Positions 14,410 through 21,985 of a DNA stretch of 32,226 nucleotides are shown here, in pieces. Made by a program: the position numbers and the translations under genes. The DNA is taken from contig CALGJS010000448.1 in the NCBI GenBank assembly GCA_937927835.1, positions 1 to 32,226 on the forward strand. The letters are read 5' to 3'. Under the pieces are notes generated by a model. The model saw nothing but the letters and a program-made list of their open reading frames with translations. It was not told the origin of the DNA and made no database searches. The DNA is from an uncultured Saprospiraceae bacterium. GTDB lineage: Bacteria; Bacteroidota; Bacteroidia; Chitinophagales; Saprospiraceae. Each line of letters opens with the position of its first letter. Positions within the stretch are counted from its first letter, which is position 1.

Positions 14410-16122
14410 CTATCTATTTCGCAGGTCTTCTTTTGATAAAATTTTTCCCTCTGAATCTTTAAAGATGATTCTATCACGAACCCTATTCTGCTGGTGAATA
14501 TTTCCTTCTTTTTCGGTGCCATAATCATAAATGGTATAGAATTTTTTACGAGTGTTAAACGTTTCCCATACACCAATTTTCCATCCCATATCATAGTATC
14601 CTTCCTCGGTTCTCGAACGACTTATACTACGGTATAGTCCATCCAGATAACCGTTCATATAATTTTTAAGCGTCAACGTATCTCCTTCCGGAGACAGTGT
14701 AAATTGTGGACCGTGAAACTGATCATTTTTATAAGCGTTACTGGCCCGAAGTTTTCCATCCTTATCATAGGTTTGAAATAAGCCATCCTTTTCTCCATTT
14801 TTATAACTTTCGGTAGAGCTTAATTTTCCTTTTCTAAAGTACTTTCCAATCCCGTGTTTTTTACCATCCACAAAATTAAATTCACTCCTGAAATTTTTAT
14901 TTGATCTCCGGACAGTTCCATTCAGTTGTCCATTTTTGTAGTGGACATAAAAATGAGGGTCTCCATTTTTAAGAAAATAATTCCATCGTCCTGCGGGCAT
15001 TCCCTGATGTAAACTTCCCTGCATTTTTACAGTCCCCTCCGGATGATATAGCGTAACAAGATTTTCGGGACGCTCAGGAGTTTCGTAAAATTTCTCTTCC
15101 TTAATCGTACCATCCTCGTGGTACCATATCCAGTGCCCTACCCTGGCGCCCCAAAAATAGGTTCCTTCCTCAAGCAGTACACCGGTTTTTGAATATCTCC
15201 GATGGATATGGTGATGGATGTTTCTAAGGTCATTTGGAAGGTTATAATCATAATCGAGTTTCTTTAATTTCAGGGAAGAGGTTTCCTGCTGTAAGGTATC
15301 TTCTCCTGAACTGGATATAGTCTTGGTCAAAAGAAAAGCTCCAAAATCCGTATATTCCCTGAAAGCAGCCAAATAAGGTCCGGTTGTTCCCGGATACCAG
15401 GTTTCTGTTTTTAATAAAAATCCATGATCATAATAATTATGAATTTCGTAATCTTGACGATGCCGGCTTAGGTGTTGAATAGTTTTCCCGTTTAGTTTTC
15501 CGTCAATATAAGTAGCCTGACTTTTTAATAAATGCTGCCCTTTTTTTTCACCGTATTTATTAGTTTCGTAATGTTTAAATATTCCGTGAGGAATTCCGTT
15601 TTTCAGAAAACCTTCCATATAAACTTTCCCCTCATGTTCCAGTTGAATAGCACCAGTATATTGATTTTCTACTTTTTCAAAATAAGATTTAATAAAAACC
15701 ATTGGATCCATTCCGAAACGATAGCTTTGCGGATTAGCAGGGAGCCGGCGCGAAAATTTATCACAAACCAATCCCCCATAATCTTTACCGTTACGGGTTC
15801 TACTCACCAACAAATATTGTTCTCCCTTTATTAAAAAATATCCTCCGGCTGAAGAATTCCCGGAACCACTTCTAATGGTAATACCAGCATTTTTTGGTGG
15901 ATGCTTATAAGTTTTATTAACCGTTGCCATACTCCAAAAACCAAATTGCTGATCGGTCCAGCTACTATCGACCGTCACCACCAGAATAGCACGCTGATCG
16001 GTCGTGCTTACTAATAGTTCAGTAAGGCTGACCGGATCTCCCGCACAACAAGCAATCGCAGAATTGGTTTTCACAATACCTGAGAATAGCAAAGCGATAA
16101 AAATTAACTGTTTAACATTCAT
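14410..16122 (-). CDS. Exported MORN-type repeat protein
   Basis: 570 residues. A signal peptide spans about 1-24 (ending NSAIACC; a lipobox is not convincing). Residues 25-150 form an N-terminal domain containing ACCAGDPVSLTE and DYGGLVCDKFSRRLP, which resembles the CxC-type opening of secreted cell-surface proteins. From about 160 to the end run MORN_2-like repeats of 20-25 residues with the pattern G.L.G....Y..G, for example GFLKNGIPHGIFKHY, GSLHQGMPAGRWNYF, DGKKHGIGKYFRKG and GEKDGLFQTYDKDG. Databases often label such proteins YwqK-family antitoxin, but nothing here suggests a toxin-antitoxin pair. MORN_2 repeats are generic beta-hairpin modules. It converges with the broken surface gene and has an AT-rich gap upstream. 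Confidence 0.78.
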   Translation of the reverse strand: MNVKQLIFIALLFSGIVKTNSAIACCAGDPVSLTELLVSTTDQRAILVVTVDSSWTDQQFGFWSMATVNKTYKHPPKNAGITIRSGSGNSSAGGYFLIKGEQYLLVSRTRNGKDYGGLVCDKFSRRLPANPQSYRFGMDPMVFIKSYFEKVENQYTGAIQLEHEGKVYMEGFLKNGIPHGIFKHYETNKYGEKKGQHLLKSQATYIDGKLNGKTIQHLSRHRQDYEIHNYYDHGFLLKTETWYPGTTGPYLAAFREYTDFGAFLLTKTISSSGEDTLQQETSSLKLKKLDYDYNLPNDLRNIHHHIHRRYSKTGVLLEEGTYFWGARVGHWIWYHEDGTIKEEKFYETPERPENLVTLYHPEGTVKMQGSLHQGMPAGRWNYFLKNGDPHFYVHYKNGQLNGTVRRSNKNFRSEFNFVDGKKHGIGKYFRKGKLSSTESYKNGEKDGLFQTYDKDGKLRASNAYKNDQFHGPQFTLSPEGDTLTLKNYMNGYLDGLYRSISRSRTEEGYYDMGWKIGVWETFNTRKKFYTIYDYGTEKEGNIHQQNRVRDRIIFKDSEGKILSKEDLRNR

Positions 16123-16616
16123 ACAGTTTTTTTAATAGACTGAAAAAGATAAGGTTGAGAAGTGGGGCGGCTTTATAATTGAATTTAAGATTTAGAGGGG
16201 TTATATACTTCCCAGACGAATTTGCAGGCTGGATGGTTGCATGTAGAGAAAGTTAGGGATAATCCAAGTTTGAAATTGCGGGACAACAAAGACTAGATGA
16301 CGCTTCTTTCCTACTTCTTCCAAAATAGATTTCGATATGATTACTATATTGGTTTTTATATCGTTATCCACATTTTATTAACATAATGGAGACCATTTAG
16401 CACATAAGCATCACATAAAAAACAACTGATAATCACCAAGTTATACATTTAATATCCTAATTTTAGCACATAAGCGTCACATAAGAATCCTCAAGCCCAG
16501 AATGGGACATATTTAGCATATTTTTTAGAAGAATTATTTGGGTACATAATCTTTGACCAACTACCTTAAAACCATTTAAAAAAATCCACACATCCGCATA
16601 TCAAAAAATCCGCACA
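16123..16616. other. 494-bp intergenic region with repeats and possible decayed ORF
   Basis: On the plus strand a frame from 16189 encodes LYTSQTNLQAGWLHVEKVRD and more before TAG at 16294-16296. The same frame then continues MTLLSYFFQNRFRYDYY to TAA at 16384-16386. It has no good start and may be a decayed gene of unknown family. Two 24-bp direct repeats follow (16395-16418 and 16461-16484; TTTAGCACATAAGC, then TCACATAA). Near the end lies copy 2 of the stop-codon repeat. No terminator or clear promoter is seen. Confidence 0.3.
16395..16484. repeat. Pair of 24-bp direct repeats
   Basis: 16395-16418 and 16461-16484 match in 22 of 24 bases (one difference is A versus G in AAGC[A/G]TCACATAA). 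Each unit holds CACATAA twice, 11 bp apart. The start-to-start distance is 66 bp. The function is unknown; it may belong to a dispersed family. Confidence 0.55.
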
Positions 16617-16621
16617 TCAAA
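16583..16621. repeat. Copy 2 of the intergenic repeat abutting a stop codon
   Basis: AATCCACACATCCGCA followed by TATCAAAAAATCCGCACATC matches the copy at 2335-2372 in about 36 of 40 positions. It overlaps the stop codon of the molybdenum hydroxylase large subunit (16617-16619), just as copy 1 overlaps the amidase stop. Confidence 0.5.
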
Positions 16622-18770
16622 CCCGCATCGGCAAATCCACCACCCTTTTCCCCGTCAATCTCCGCACCGCATTTCCAATCGCAGCACCAATCGGACCAAT
16701 CGGCGGCTCTCCTACCGGTAGCGGCACCTCCGCTCCTTGTACCAAATGCACATCAATTTCTTTAGGCGAATTTCGCATCAAAGCCATTTCGTAAGGACCA
16801 TAAATCGTTGGATATAGCTGACCATCTTTGATCGTCATTTTTTCGTGGAGGGCACCACTCATGCCCATGACAATCGAACCTTCACACTGTGCGCGTACTT
16901 GATCGGGATTAACCGCTACGCCGCAATCTAACACACAAGTTACTTTATGCACTTTGATCTCTTTATCTACAATCGACACTTCTACCACTTGCGCACAAGG
17001 AGAACCCGTATCGATCGAAGCCGCAAAACCCATCGCTTTATTTCCAACTACCTCGTTCGTATAACCGGACTTCTCTGCAGCCACTTCAATTACCTTCCGA
17101 ATTCTTGCTTGATTGCCTTCTGTGCCGAGCATGGCCAGTCTAAAGCCTACCGGATTCTTTCCAGCCTTCAATGCCATTTCATCTATAAAACTTTCGATGG
17201 CAAAAGTATTCGCCAATAATCCTAGGCTCCGCCACCAGCTAGTTGCAAAAGGTAAAGTGGTATGCCATTGTACGGAACGATGATTTTTGATTTTTCCATA
17301 CATGATATTGGCACCACGCATCGCACCGATATCTGTTCCTAAAATCGTATTGGCAATACCAGGCATCAAAACAGAATTGATCGCTACATCTCCACTGGCA
17401 TAATGGTGTTCAAGGCTATCTAAAAATCCATTGGCATTAAGTTTTCCACGCATGATATGATGCGTCGGTGGACGGAAGGTATCGTTTTGAAATTCTTCTT
17501 TTCTAGTAAAAAAATATTTGACAGGCTTCCCAACGGCTTGCGATAATTTAGCCGCGGTTACGGCGTGTGAAGTATTTAATCGTCGACCAAAACCACCTCC
17601 TAAAAAGGTAGGAATGATGTTTACGTTTTTTTTCTTTAATCCCAATGCACTGGCCACTTGCTTTTGCGTGATGCCGACTACTTGGGTAGAAAGAATGATC
17701 GTTGCCTTTCCATCCGCTACGTGGGCGACGGCGCCATTTGGTTCTAGTTGTGCATGCGCACCAATCGGACTAGAGAATTCCATTGAGACTACTCCCTCTT
17801 CTTCTGAATCTAATGCTCCACCTATTTTTTGCGTAATCATCCGGTCGCCTTTTCCGACTTGCAGCATTTCCTTGATCTCTGATTCGGTCCATTTTTTAGG
17901 AATATCCCATTCTACTTTTATCGCTCGCTTTGCGGATAAGGCTTGAGAAAATGATTTGGCGATGACGCCTACCCAGTCTGGTGTTTCTACGATTTTTACC
18001 ACTCCACTCATGCCTGCTGCTTTGCTGGTGTCTACCGACTTAAAAGTCGCACCGATATGCTCGGGGCGAATCACCGCAGCGTGTAACATATCTGGCATCT
18101 CGGCATCCATTCCAAAAATAGGGTCTCCAAAAACCTTGGCTGCTAAATCTACGCGTGGGACAGGTTTACCAACATATTTATACGTATCGACCGATCTTAA
18201 ATCTGGCGTACTTGGAACGTCCCAATCGGTGACATCCTTAGCAACTTCTGCATAGGTCATCGTCTTTCCACCACCTGAGACGACGCCATCTTTGGTCGAT
18301 AGACTAGAAACGGCAACGCCCATTTTTTTGGCAGCTTCGCCTTTGACCATCTCCCGCATGGTCGCGGCCATTTCCCGTAGCGGCACCCACAAAGAAGCAA
18401 TCGATAGACTTCCTCCGGTACTCAATCCATCTACGATTCCAGTAGCACTCGCCGCACCGACTACGTTTATTTGCTCGATAGAAACATCCAATTCATCAGC
18501 GACCATCTGCGCCAATCCAGTAAAAGTTCCTTGCCCCATTTCTACTTTAGAAGAGTGTAGAACGACTTTATTTTCCTTAGTTATTTCAAACCATAAATTG
18601 GCTTCTGTTCCTGAACCATTATAAGGCGGAATTAAGCTTTCTGAAATCTCCAATGTTTTACGACGAATTGGATTTCTAAAAACATAGGTTCCAATGGCCA
18701 AGACTCCTAAAGTTCCCAGGCCACCTTTAACTAAAAATTTACGACGGGAAGTTTTTTTATTGTTACTCAT
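16617..18770 (-). CDS. Molybdenum hydroxylase large subunit (IorB-like, xanthine dehydrogenase family)
   Basis: 717 residues. A Tat signal (SRRKFL at 8-13 followed by a hydrophobic stretch) sends the folded cofactor-loaded protein to the periplasm. The molybdopterin-binding regions are recognisable: GQGTFTGLAQMVADELDV near 79-96, FLGGGFGRRLN near 391, and the C-terminal VGEPPIGPIGAAIGNA, whose Glu is the conserved catalytic base of the family. These enzymes hydroxylate N-heterocycles or aldehydes with water as oxygen source; isoquinoline 1-oxidoreductase beta subunit is the closest named relative. Its partner Fe-S subunit lies upstream in the same direction, 312 bp away, and a MITE-like element sits between them. 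No cytochrome or XdhC-type maturation gene is nearby. The substrate is unknown. Confidence 0.9.
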   Translation of the reverse strand: MSNNKKTSRRKFLVKGGLGTLGVLAIGTYVFRNPIRRKTLEISESLIPPYNGSGTEANLWFEITKENKVVLHSSKVEMGQGTFTGLAQMVADELDVSIEQINVVGAASATGIVDGLSTGGSLSIASLWVPLREMAATMREMVKGEAAKKMGVAVSSLSTKDGVVSGGGKTMTYAEVAKDVTDWDVPSTPDLRSVDTYKYVGKPVPRVDLAAKVFGDPIFGMDAEMPDMLHAAVIRPEHIGATFKSVDTSKAAGMSGVVKIVETPDWVGVIAKSFSQALSAKRAIKVEWDIPKKWTESEIKEMLQVGKGDRMITQKIGGALDSEEEGVVSMEFSSPIGAHAQLEPNGAVAHVADGKATIILSTQVVGITQKQVASALGLKKKNVNIIPTFLGGGFGRRLNTSHAVTAAKLSQAVGKPVKYFFTRKEEFQNDTFRPPTHHIMRGKLNANGFLDSLEHHYASGDVAINSVLMPGIANTILGTDIGAMRGANIMYGKIKNHRSVQWHTTLPFATSWWRSLGLLANTFAIESFIDEMALKAGKNPVGFRLAMLGTEGNQARIRKVIEVAAEKSGYTNEVVGNKAMGFAASIDTGSPCAQVVEVSIVDKEIKVHKVTCVLDCGVAVNPDQVRAQCEGSIVMGMSGALHEKMTIKDGQLYPTIYGPYEMALMRNSPKEIDVHLVQGAEVPLPVGEPPIGPIGAAIGNAVRRLTGKRVVDLPMRV

Positions 18771-18839
18771 TTTTTTATTGTTGAAGCGCTGCGCTTGTTG
18801 ATTTGTTGATTTGTTTAATCGTTTAATTGTTTAATCGTT

Positions 18840-18994
18840 GAGAGTGTTCAGTAAAGTGTGTCATCTTTGTCGTATTAGCATTGCGTAATACGAAACCGAT
18901 TAACCAATCAACTAATTAACATTAACTTATATATATTAAATGTTTACTATGTGGCTTAAGTTAATTATCTAGACACAGTTAATTGAACACCCCC
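18840..18994. mobile_element. 155-bp MITE-like element with 23-bp inverted ends
   Basis: The ends 18840-18862 and 18972-18994 are inverted repeats matching in 18 of 23 positions; both contain GTGTTCA and TGTGTC. The element is flanked on each side by the 8-bp sequence TAATCGTT (18832-18839 and 18995-19002), a possible target duplication. It has no ORF but carries an internal hairpin TCGTATTA/TAATACGA (18870-18893). The 8-bp duplication would suit an IS256-type transposase. The flanking DNA is itself made of TTTAATCGT-like repeats, so the duplication may be partly coincidental. Confidence 0.55.
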
Positions 18995-19082
18995 TAATCG
19001 TTTAATCGTAAGGTAAAAAAAACACGATAAAAGAACATTATTAATTCTTCATTACCCGATTATTCATTAATAATATTAAAAA

Positions 19083-19547
19083 TCACTCCTGCCCCAATTC
19101 TGCTGCTCGGTGGATCGCTTTGCGCATTCTGGTATAAGTAGCACATCGACAAACATTCACAATATTATTATCAATGTCTTCGTCCGTTGGATTCGGATTT
19201 TCGGCAAGCAGTGCGGCTGTCGCCATCATAAATCCTGGTTGGCAATAACCGCATTGTGGTACGACATGTTCTATCCAAGCTTGCTGAACTGGATGTGGGT
19301 TGTCTCTGGTTCCAAGTCCTTCAATGGTGACGATATTTTTTCCTTCGGCAAATCCTATTGGCAAAATACAAGACCGGACTGCTTGTCCGTCCACATGTAG
19401 CGTACAAGCCCCACAAGCAGCCTGTCCACAACCAAACTTGGTTCCTTTTAAATTTAAGATATCTCGTACTACCCATAGCAAAGGAGTCGTTTCATCTTCG
19501 ACCTCCACCGATTGTGGTTTCCCGTTTATATTAAATGATACTTTCAT
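19083..19547 (-). CDS. (2Fe-2S) small subunit of molybdenum hydroxylase (IorA-like)
   Basis: 154 residues, normal size. The plant-type [2Fe-2S] ferredoxin part carries C40, C45 and C48 (FGCGQAACGAC) and C60. The second, helical [2Fe-2S] domain carries C99 and C102 (QCGYCQPG) and C133 and C135 (NVCRCATYTRMRKAIHRAAE). All eight ligands are present. In the family this subunit passes electrons from the molybdenum centre on the large subunit to an external acceptor. It has no signal peptide, so export probably occurs by hitch-hiking on the Tat signal of the large subunit. It is the first gene of the pair. Its start faces an AraC-family gene across a short divergent region with nested palindromes. 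Confidence 0.93.
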   Translation of the reverse strand: MKVSFNINGKPQSVEVEDETTPLLWVVRDILNLKGTKFGCGQAACGACTLHVDGQAVRSCILPIGFAEGKNIVTIEGLGTRDNPHPVQQAWIEHVVPQCGYCQPGFMMATAALLAENPNPTDEDIDNNIVNVCRCATYTRMRKAIHRAAELGQE

Positions 19548-19573
19548 CTTTTTTTTTGTGTTTTAAAAAATTG

Positions 19574-19631
19574 AAGTTAACATTTTTTCATAAAAAATTT
19601 GCTTTGAAATTTGTTAACTTTAAATTTCAAA
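19574..19631. promoter_or_regulatory. Nested palindromes in the divergent IorA-like/AraC promoter region
   Basis: AAGTTAACA (19574-19582) and TGTTAACTT (19612-19620) are perfect inverted repeats 29 bp apart. Overlapping them, TTTGAAATTT (19603-19612) and AAATTTCAAA (19622-19631) form a perfect 10-bp dyad around a 9-bp loop. They occupy the gap between divergent start codons and are good operator candidates. No clear TAnnTTTG box is seen. Confidence 0.4.
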
Positions 19632-19664
19632 TAAGTGATAAGATTTGCTAGAACACTTTCTTAT

Positions 19665-20537
19665 ATGAAAAAGAAAAATATTGAGGATATTCCGCTTGGA
19701 CAGGTAAAACGGCAAACCGTCCCTTTTGACATCAGTACTATTGCGGAATTATATCAACGCTTTGAGGGTTCTCTCATCAATCTATTCCAGCCACACCGTA
19801 TTAAGTTTCATGGGCTCACTATTATTACCTCTGGTAAAGGTAGCCATTTTGTAGATTTTGAAAAACGAACTTTCACTCCTGGCACTATTTTGCCTTCCTT
19901 AAAAGGTCAGGTCCATGCTTTTGAAAAACAACGAAAAGTGGATGGAATCGTCATCTCCTTCGACGAATCTTTTATTTCCGGAGGGATGAGTGAATCCAGT
20001 CTATTTCATTTTTTGCATCTTTATTATACCCCACATTTACACATCGGAGAAGAAAATATTCGGGAACTACTTCCTTTCATACAGCAGCTCACTGAACTCC
20101 AAAAGAACCCCAACCCAAATCTTAAAGCTGCCCTCATTCAGACGATTTTCACTTCTCTTATTTTACAGATAAAAAGACATACCATTTATCAGCATAAAAC
20201 TTTTCAAAGTCAGCGATACAAGGATTTCGTAAAATTTCAGGAACTCATTTCAAAGCATTATACCAAAACACATAATGCCCACGACTATGCCCAGATGATG
20301 CATATTTCCTACAAATACCTGAATGATGTTTGTAAAGAAATGGTAAAAAAAACACCTCGGTCCCTAATCAACAGCTACCTCATTCTGGAAATTAAAAGAA
20401 AGCTGACGGAAAATAAATATACTTCTCAGGAAATTGCCTTTGATACCGGATTTAAAGATCCTTCTAATTTTATTCGATTTTTTAAAAAAGAAGAAAAAAT
20501 CACGCCCTCCAAATTTTCTAAAACCCACCTCGGTTAG
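19665..20537 (+). CDS. AraC-family transcriptional regulator
   Basis: 290 residues from ATG at 19665. An in-frame GTG at 19635 would add ten residues but lies 4 bp from a strong dyad, so I prefer the ATG. The N-terminal half is a cupin-like sensing domain (FHGLTIITSGKGSHFVDFEK). The C-terminal AraC domain has two helix-turn-helix units, YAQMMHISYKYLNDVCKEMV and SQEIAFDTGFKDPSNFIRFF, followed by ITPSKF. A direct repeat with 21-bp period begins one base after the stop codon and precedes a promoter for the NTF2-like gene. I infer that this regulator activates that three-gene cluster. It may also act on the divergent molybdenum hydroxylase genes. The inducer is unknown. Confidence 0.88.
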   Translation: MKKKNIEDIPLGQVKRQTVPFDISTIAELYQRFEGSLINLFQPHRIKFHGLTIITSGKGSHFVDFEKRTFTPGTILPSLKGQVHAFEKQRKVDGIVISFDESFISGGMSESSLFHFLHLYYTPHLHIGEENIRELLPFIQQLTELQKNPNPNLKAALIQTIFTSLILQIKRHTIYQHKTFQSQRYKDFVKFQELISKHYTKTHNAHDYAQMMHISYKYLNDVCKEMVKKTPRSLINSYLILEIKRKLTENKYTSQEIAFDTGFKDPSNFIRFFKKEEKITPSKFSKTHLG

Positions 20538-20598
20538 ATATTGACCATTCTTATTATAATATTGACCAAAGTTTTACCTGCGCTTTGGCCTATCTTTG
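20538..20598 (+). promoter_or_regulatory. AraC-type direct-repeat operator and promoter of the NTF2-like gene cluster
   Basis: ATATTGACCA occurs at 20538-20547 and again at 20559-20568, a period of 21 bp. A perfect Bacteroidota -7 box TATCTTTG lies at 20591-20598, 22 bp after the second repeat. The layout matches that upstream of the cupredoxin-like gene (8601-8670) although the repeat sequence differs. The leader to the ATG at 20703 is about 100 nt and contains GATAGTGTT. Confidence 0.6.
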
Positions 20599-20702
20599 CT
20601 GTATCGTTTTGATAGTGTTGTTTACTATTTTTTTCCTTAAATGAACAGGCTCCAAGCGATTATTGCTATAAAATTCTCTAACATTTTAAAAAAAATAATA
20701 TT

Positions 20703-21113
20703 ATGAATAGTGTAACAGAAAAAACCAGCACTGCCGCTGTTAAGCAAACCATCTTGGATTTGATTCAGGCAGGGACTACTTTTGACATTGCTGCTCTGGA
20801 CCGTATTTATCACAATGATATGCAGGTGGTAAGCATTGATCTGGAAGGCAACCTAAATATCGCCAACAAAGACGCCTTTAAAGGACTTTTTGAAATGAAA
20901 CTGAAAGCGGGTGATCCACCATTACAGACCTGGGCGGAGTTTAACCATATCGAAGTAAAAGACCATACGGCTCACGTACTTATTTCCCGTAAAGTTAATC
21001 TGACAGGGGAAGATCAGTTTTTAGTACTCAGTATCGACTTAGTTTACGAATCAGACCGATGGCAGGTAACCAGAGAAGTTATTTTTGCCCGTCCGGATGA
21101 GAACGTTGCATAA
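20703..21113 (+). CDS. NTF2-like / SnoaL-fold protein
   Basis: 136 residues. The pattern is that of small NTF2-like proteins of the DUF4440/SnoaL type: an N-terminal helix (VKQTILDLIQAGTTFDIAAL), then YHNDMQVVSIDLEGN, a helix with NKDAFKGLFEMKL, and beta-strands ending in DLVYESDRWQVTREVIFAR. Members are cone-shaped proteins that bind small ligands or catalyse isomerase-type reactions, but many have no known activity. No signal peptide, so cytoplasmic. It is the first gene after the AraC-type operator and promoter, and an isochorismatase-fold gene follows after 67 bp. It may act with that neighbour on the same small molecule; this is inference from position only. Confidence 0.72.
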   Translation: MNSVTEKTSTAAVKQTILDLIQAGTTFDIAALDRIYHNDMQVVSIDLEGNLNIANKDAFKGLFEMKLKAGDPPLQTWAEFNHIEVKDHTAHVLISRKVNLTGEDQFLVLSIDLVYESDRWQVTREVIFARPDENVA

Positions 21114-21180
21114 AAATGTTTAAAACAATTCAATCTTGTTTCAAAACTTTATTTATTCATCTTTACAAAAAAATACAAAC

Positions 21181-21798
21181 ATGAAATTTTCATTTGATGC
21201 AGATAAAGCAATTCTGGTAGTCGCTGATATGCAAAAACTATTTACGGATCCCAGCAGTCCTTACGGTAACGATGCCAGCCCACTCATCGAACCTACCAAC
21301 AATCTAACAAAATCCGCACGGGCAGCGGGCATCCCCGTCATCCATACCTCCTATCAACTAAAAAAAGATGGTAGTGACCAAGGGCTAAGATCAGACTGGC
21401 CGCAGATTGGCGAGGGATATTTTGATCCGAAATCTCCGTGGGCAGCGTGGGACCACCGTCTGGAGCAAGAACCAGCAGACCATATTCTGAACAGAAATCG
21501 TCCGGGTATTTTTCATAATGGCCAACTGGAGGCACTACTTAAAAAGCTGGGCAGGGAACAAGTAATTCTCTCCGGACTGAGTATCAATTACGCGATTAGC
21601 TTCTCCGTACACGAAGCCTTCTCCCGTGATATTCCAGTATTCTTAGTAGAAGATTTAAGCACCTTGACCGCTTTCGAAGACCAGAGCAAAAGAGATTATC
21701 TACACCAGACGCTTGATATGTGGGCTTGCCAATTAATTAGCCTCGAAGATATGCTGGACAAACTGGACGTCTCTAAAACAGCAGACGCGCTCTCCTAA
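21181..21798 (+). CDS. Isochorismatase-fold hydrolase homologue lacking the catalytic Cys
   Basis: 205 residues from ATG 21181; an earlier in-frame start at 21136 adds 15 residues that look like untranslated leader. The alpha/beta isochorismatase fold is clear: AILVVADMQKLFTD with the usual acidic residue D16, and GREQVILSGLSINYAISFSV leading to HEAFSRDIPVFLVEDLST. In active cysteine hydrolases the latter motif reads like TNVCV, with the nucleophilic Cys. Here that position is Ala (A138), and the usual catalytic Lys appears to be Arg (around 105-107). The protein is therefore probably not a classical nicotinamidase- or isochorismatase-like hydrolase. It may bind a ligand or use another mechanism. 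It lies between the NTF2-like and the peroxiredoxin-like genes. Confidence 0.8.
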   Translation: MKFSFDADKAILVVADMQKLFTDPSSPYGNDASPLIEPTNNLTKSARAAGIPVIHTSYQLKKDGSDQGLRSDWPQIGEGYFDPKSPWAAWDHRLEQEPADHILNRNRPGIFHNGQLEALLKKLGREQVILSGLSINYAISFSVHEAFSRDIPVFLVEDLSTLTAFEDQSKRDYLHQTLDMWACQLISLEDMLDKLDVSKTADALS

Positions 21799-21985
21799 TA
21801 TATAGAGTGTGTGGTAAATCGAAGCATTCGTCACGCACGTTAATATTTTCTATTTCCAAATATAAATTTCTCAACTATTTTTTCCAAAATCTGAGGTAAG
21901 TAACACTTACGTCCTGGGACTTTATTGTCCCGAAATAAGGAGGAAGGCATTAAAAGGTTAAGTTAATTTTATTAAAACAAATATC

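Noticed and set aside
14410-16122. MORN-type protein as antitoxin of a toxin-antitoxin system
   Set aside because: It has a signal peptide and no small partner gene; the YwqK label is carried over from generic MORN_2 annotation.
17518-18624. Several plus-strand frames opposite the molybdenum hydroxylase large subunit
   Set aside because: They are antisense to a well-supported gene and have Cys/Thr/Ser-rich low-information translations.
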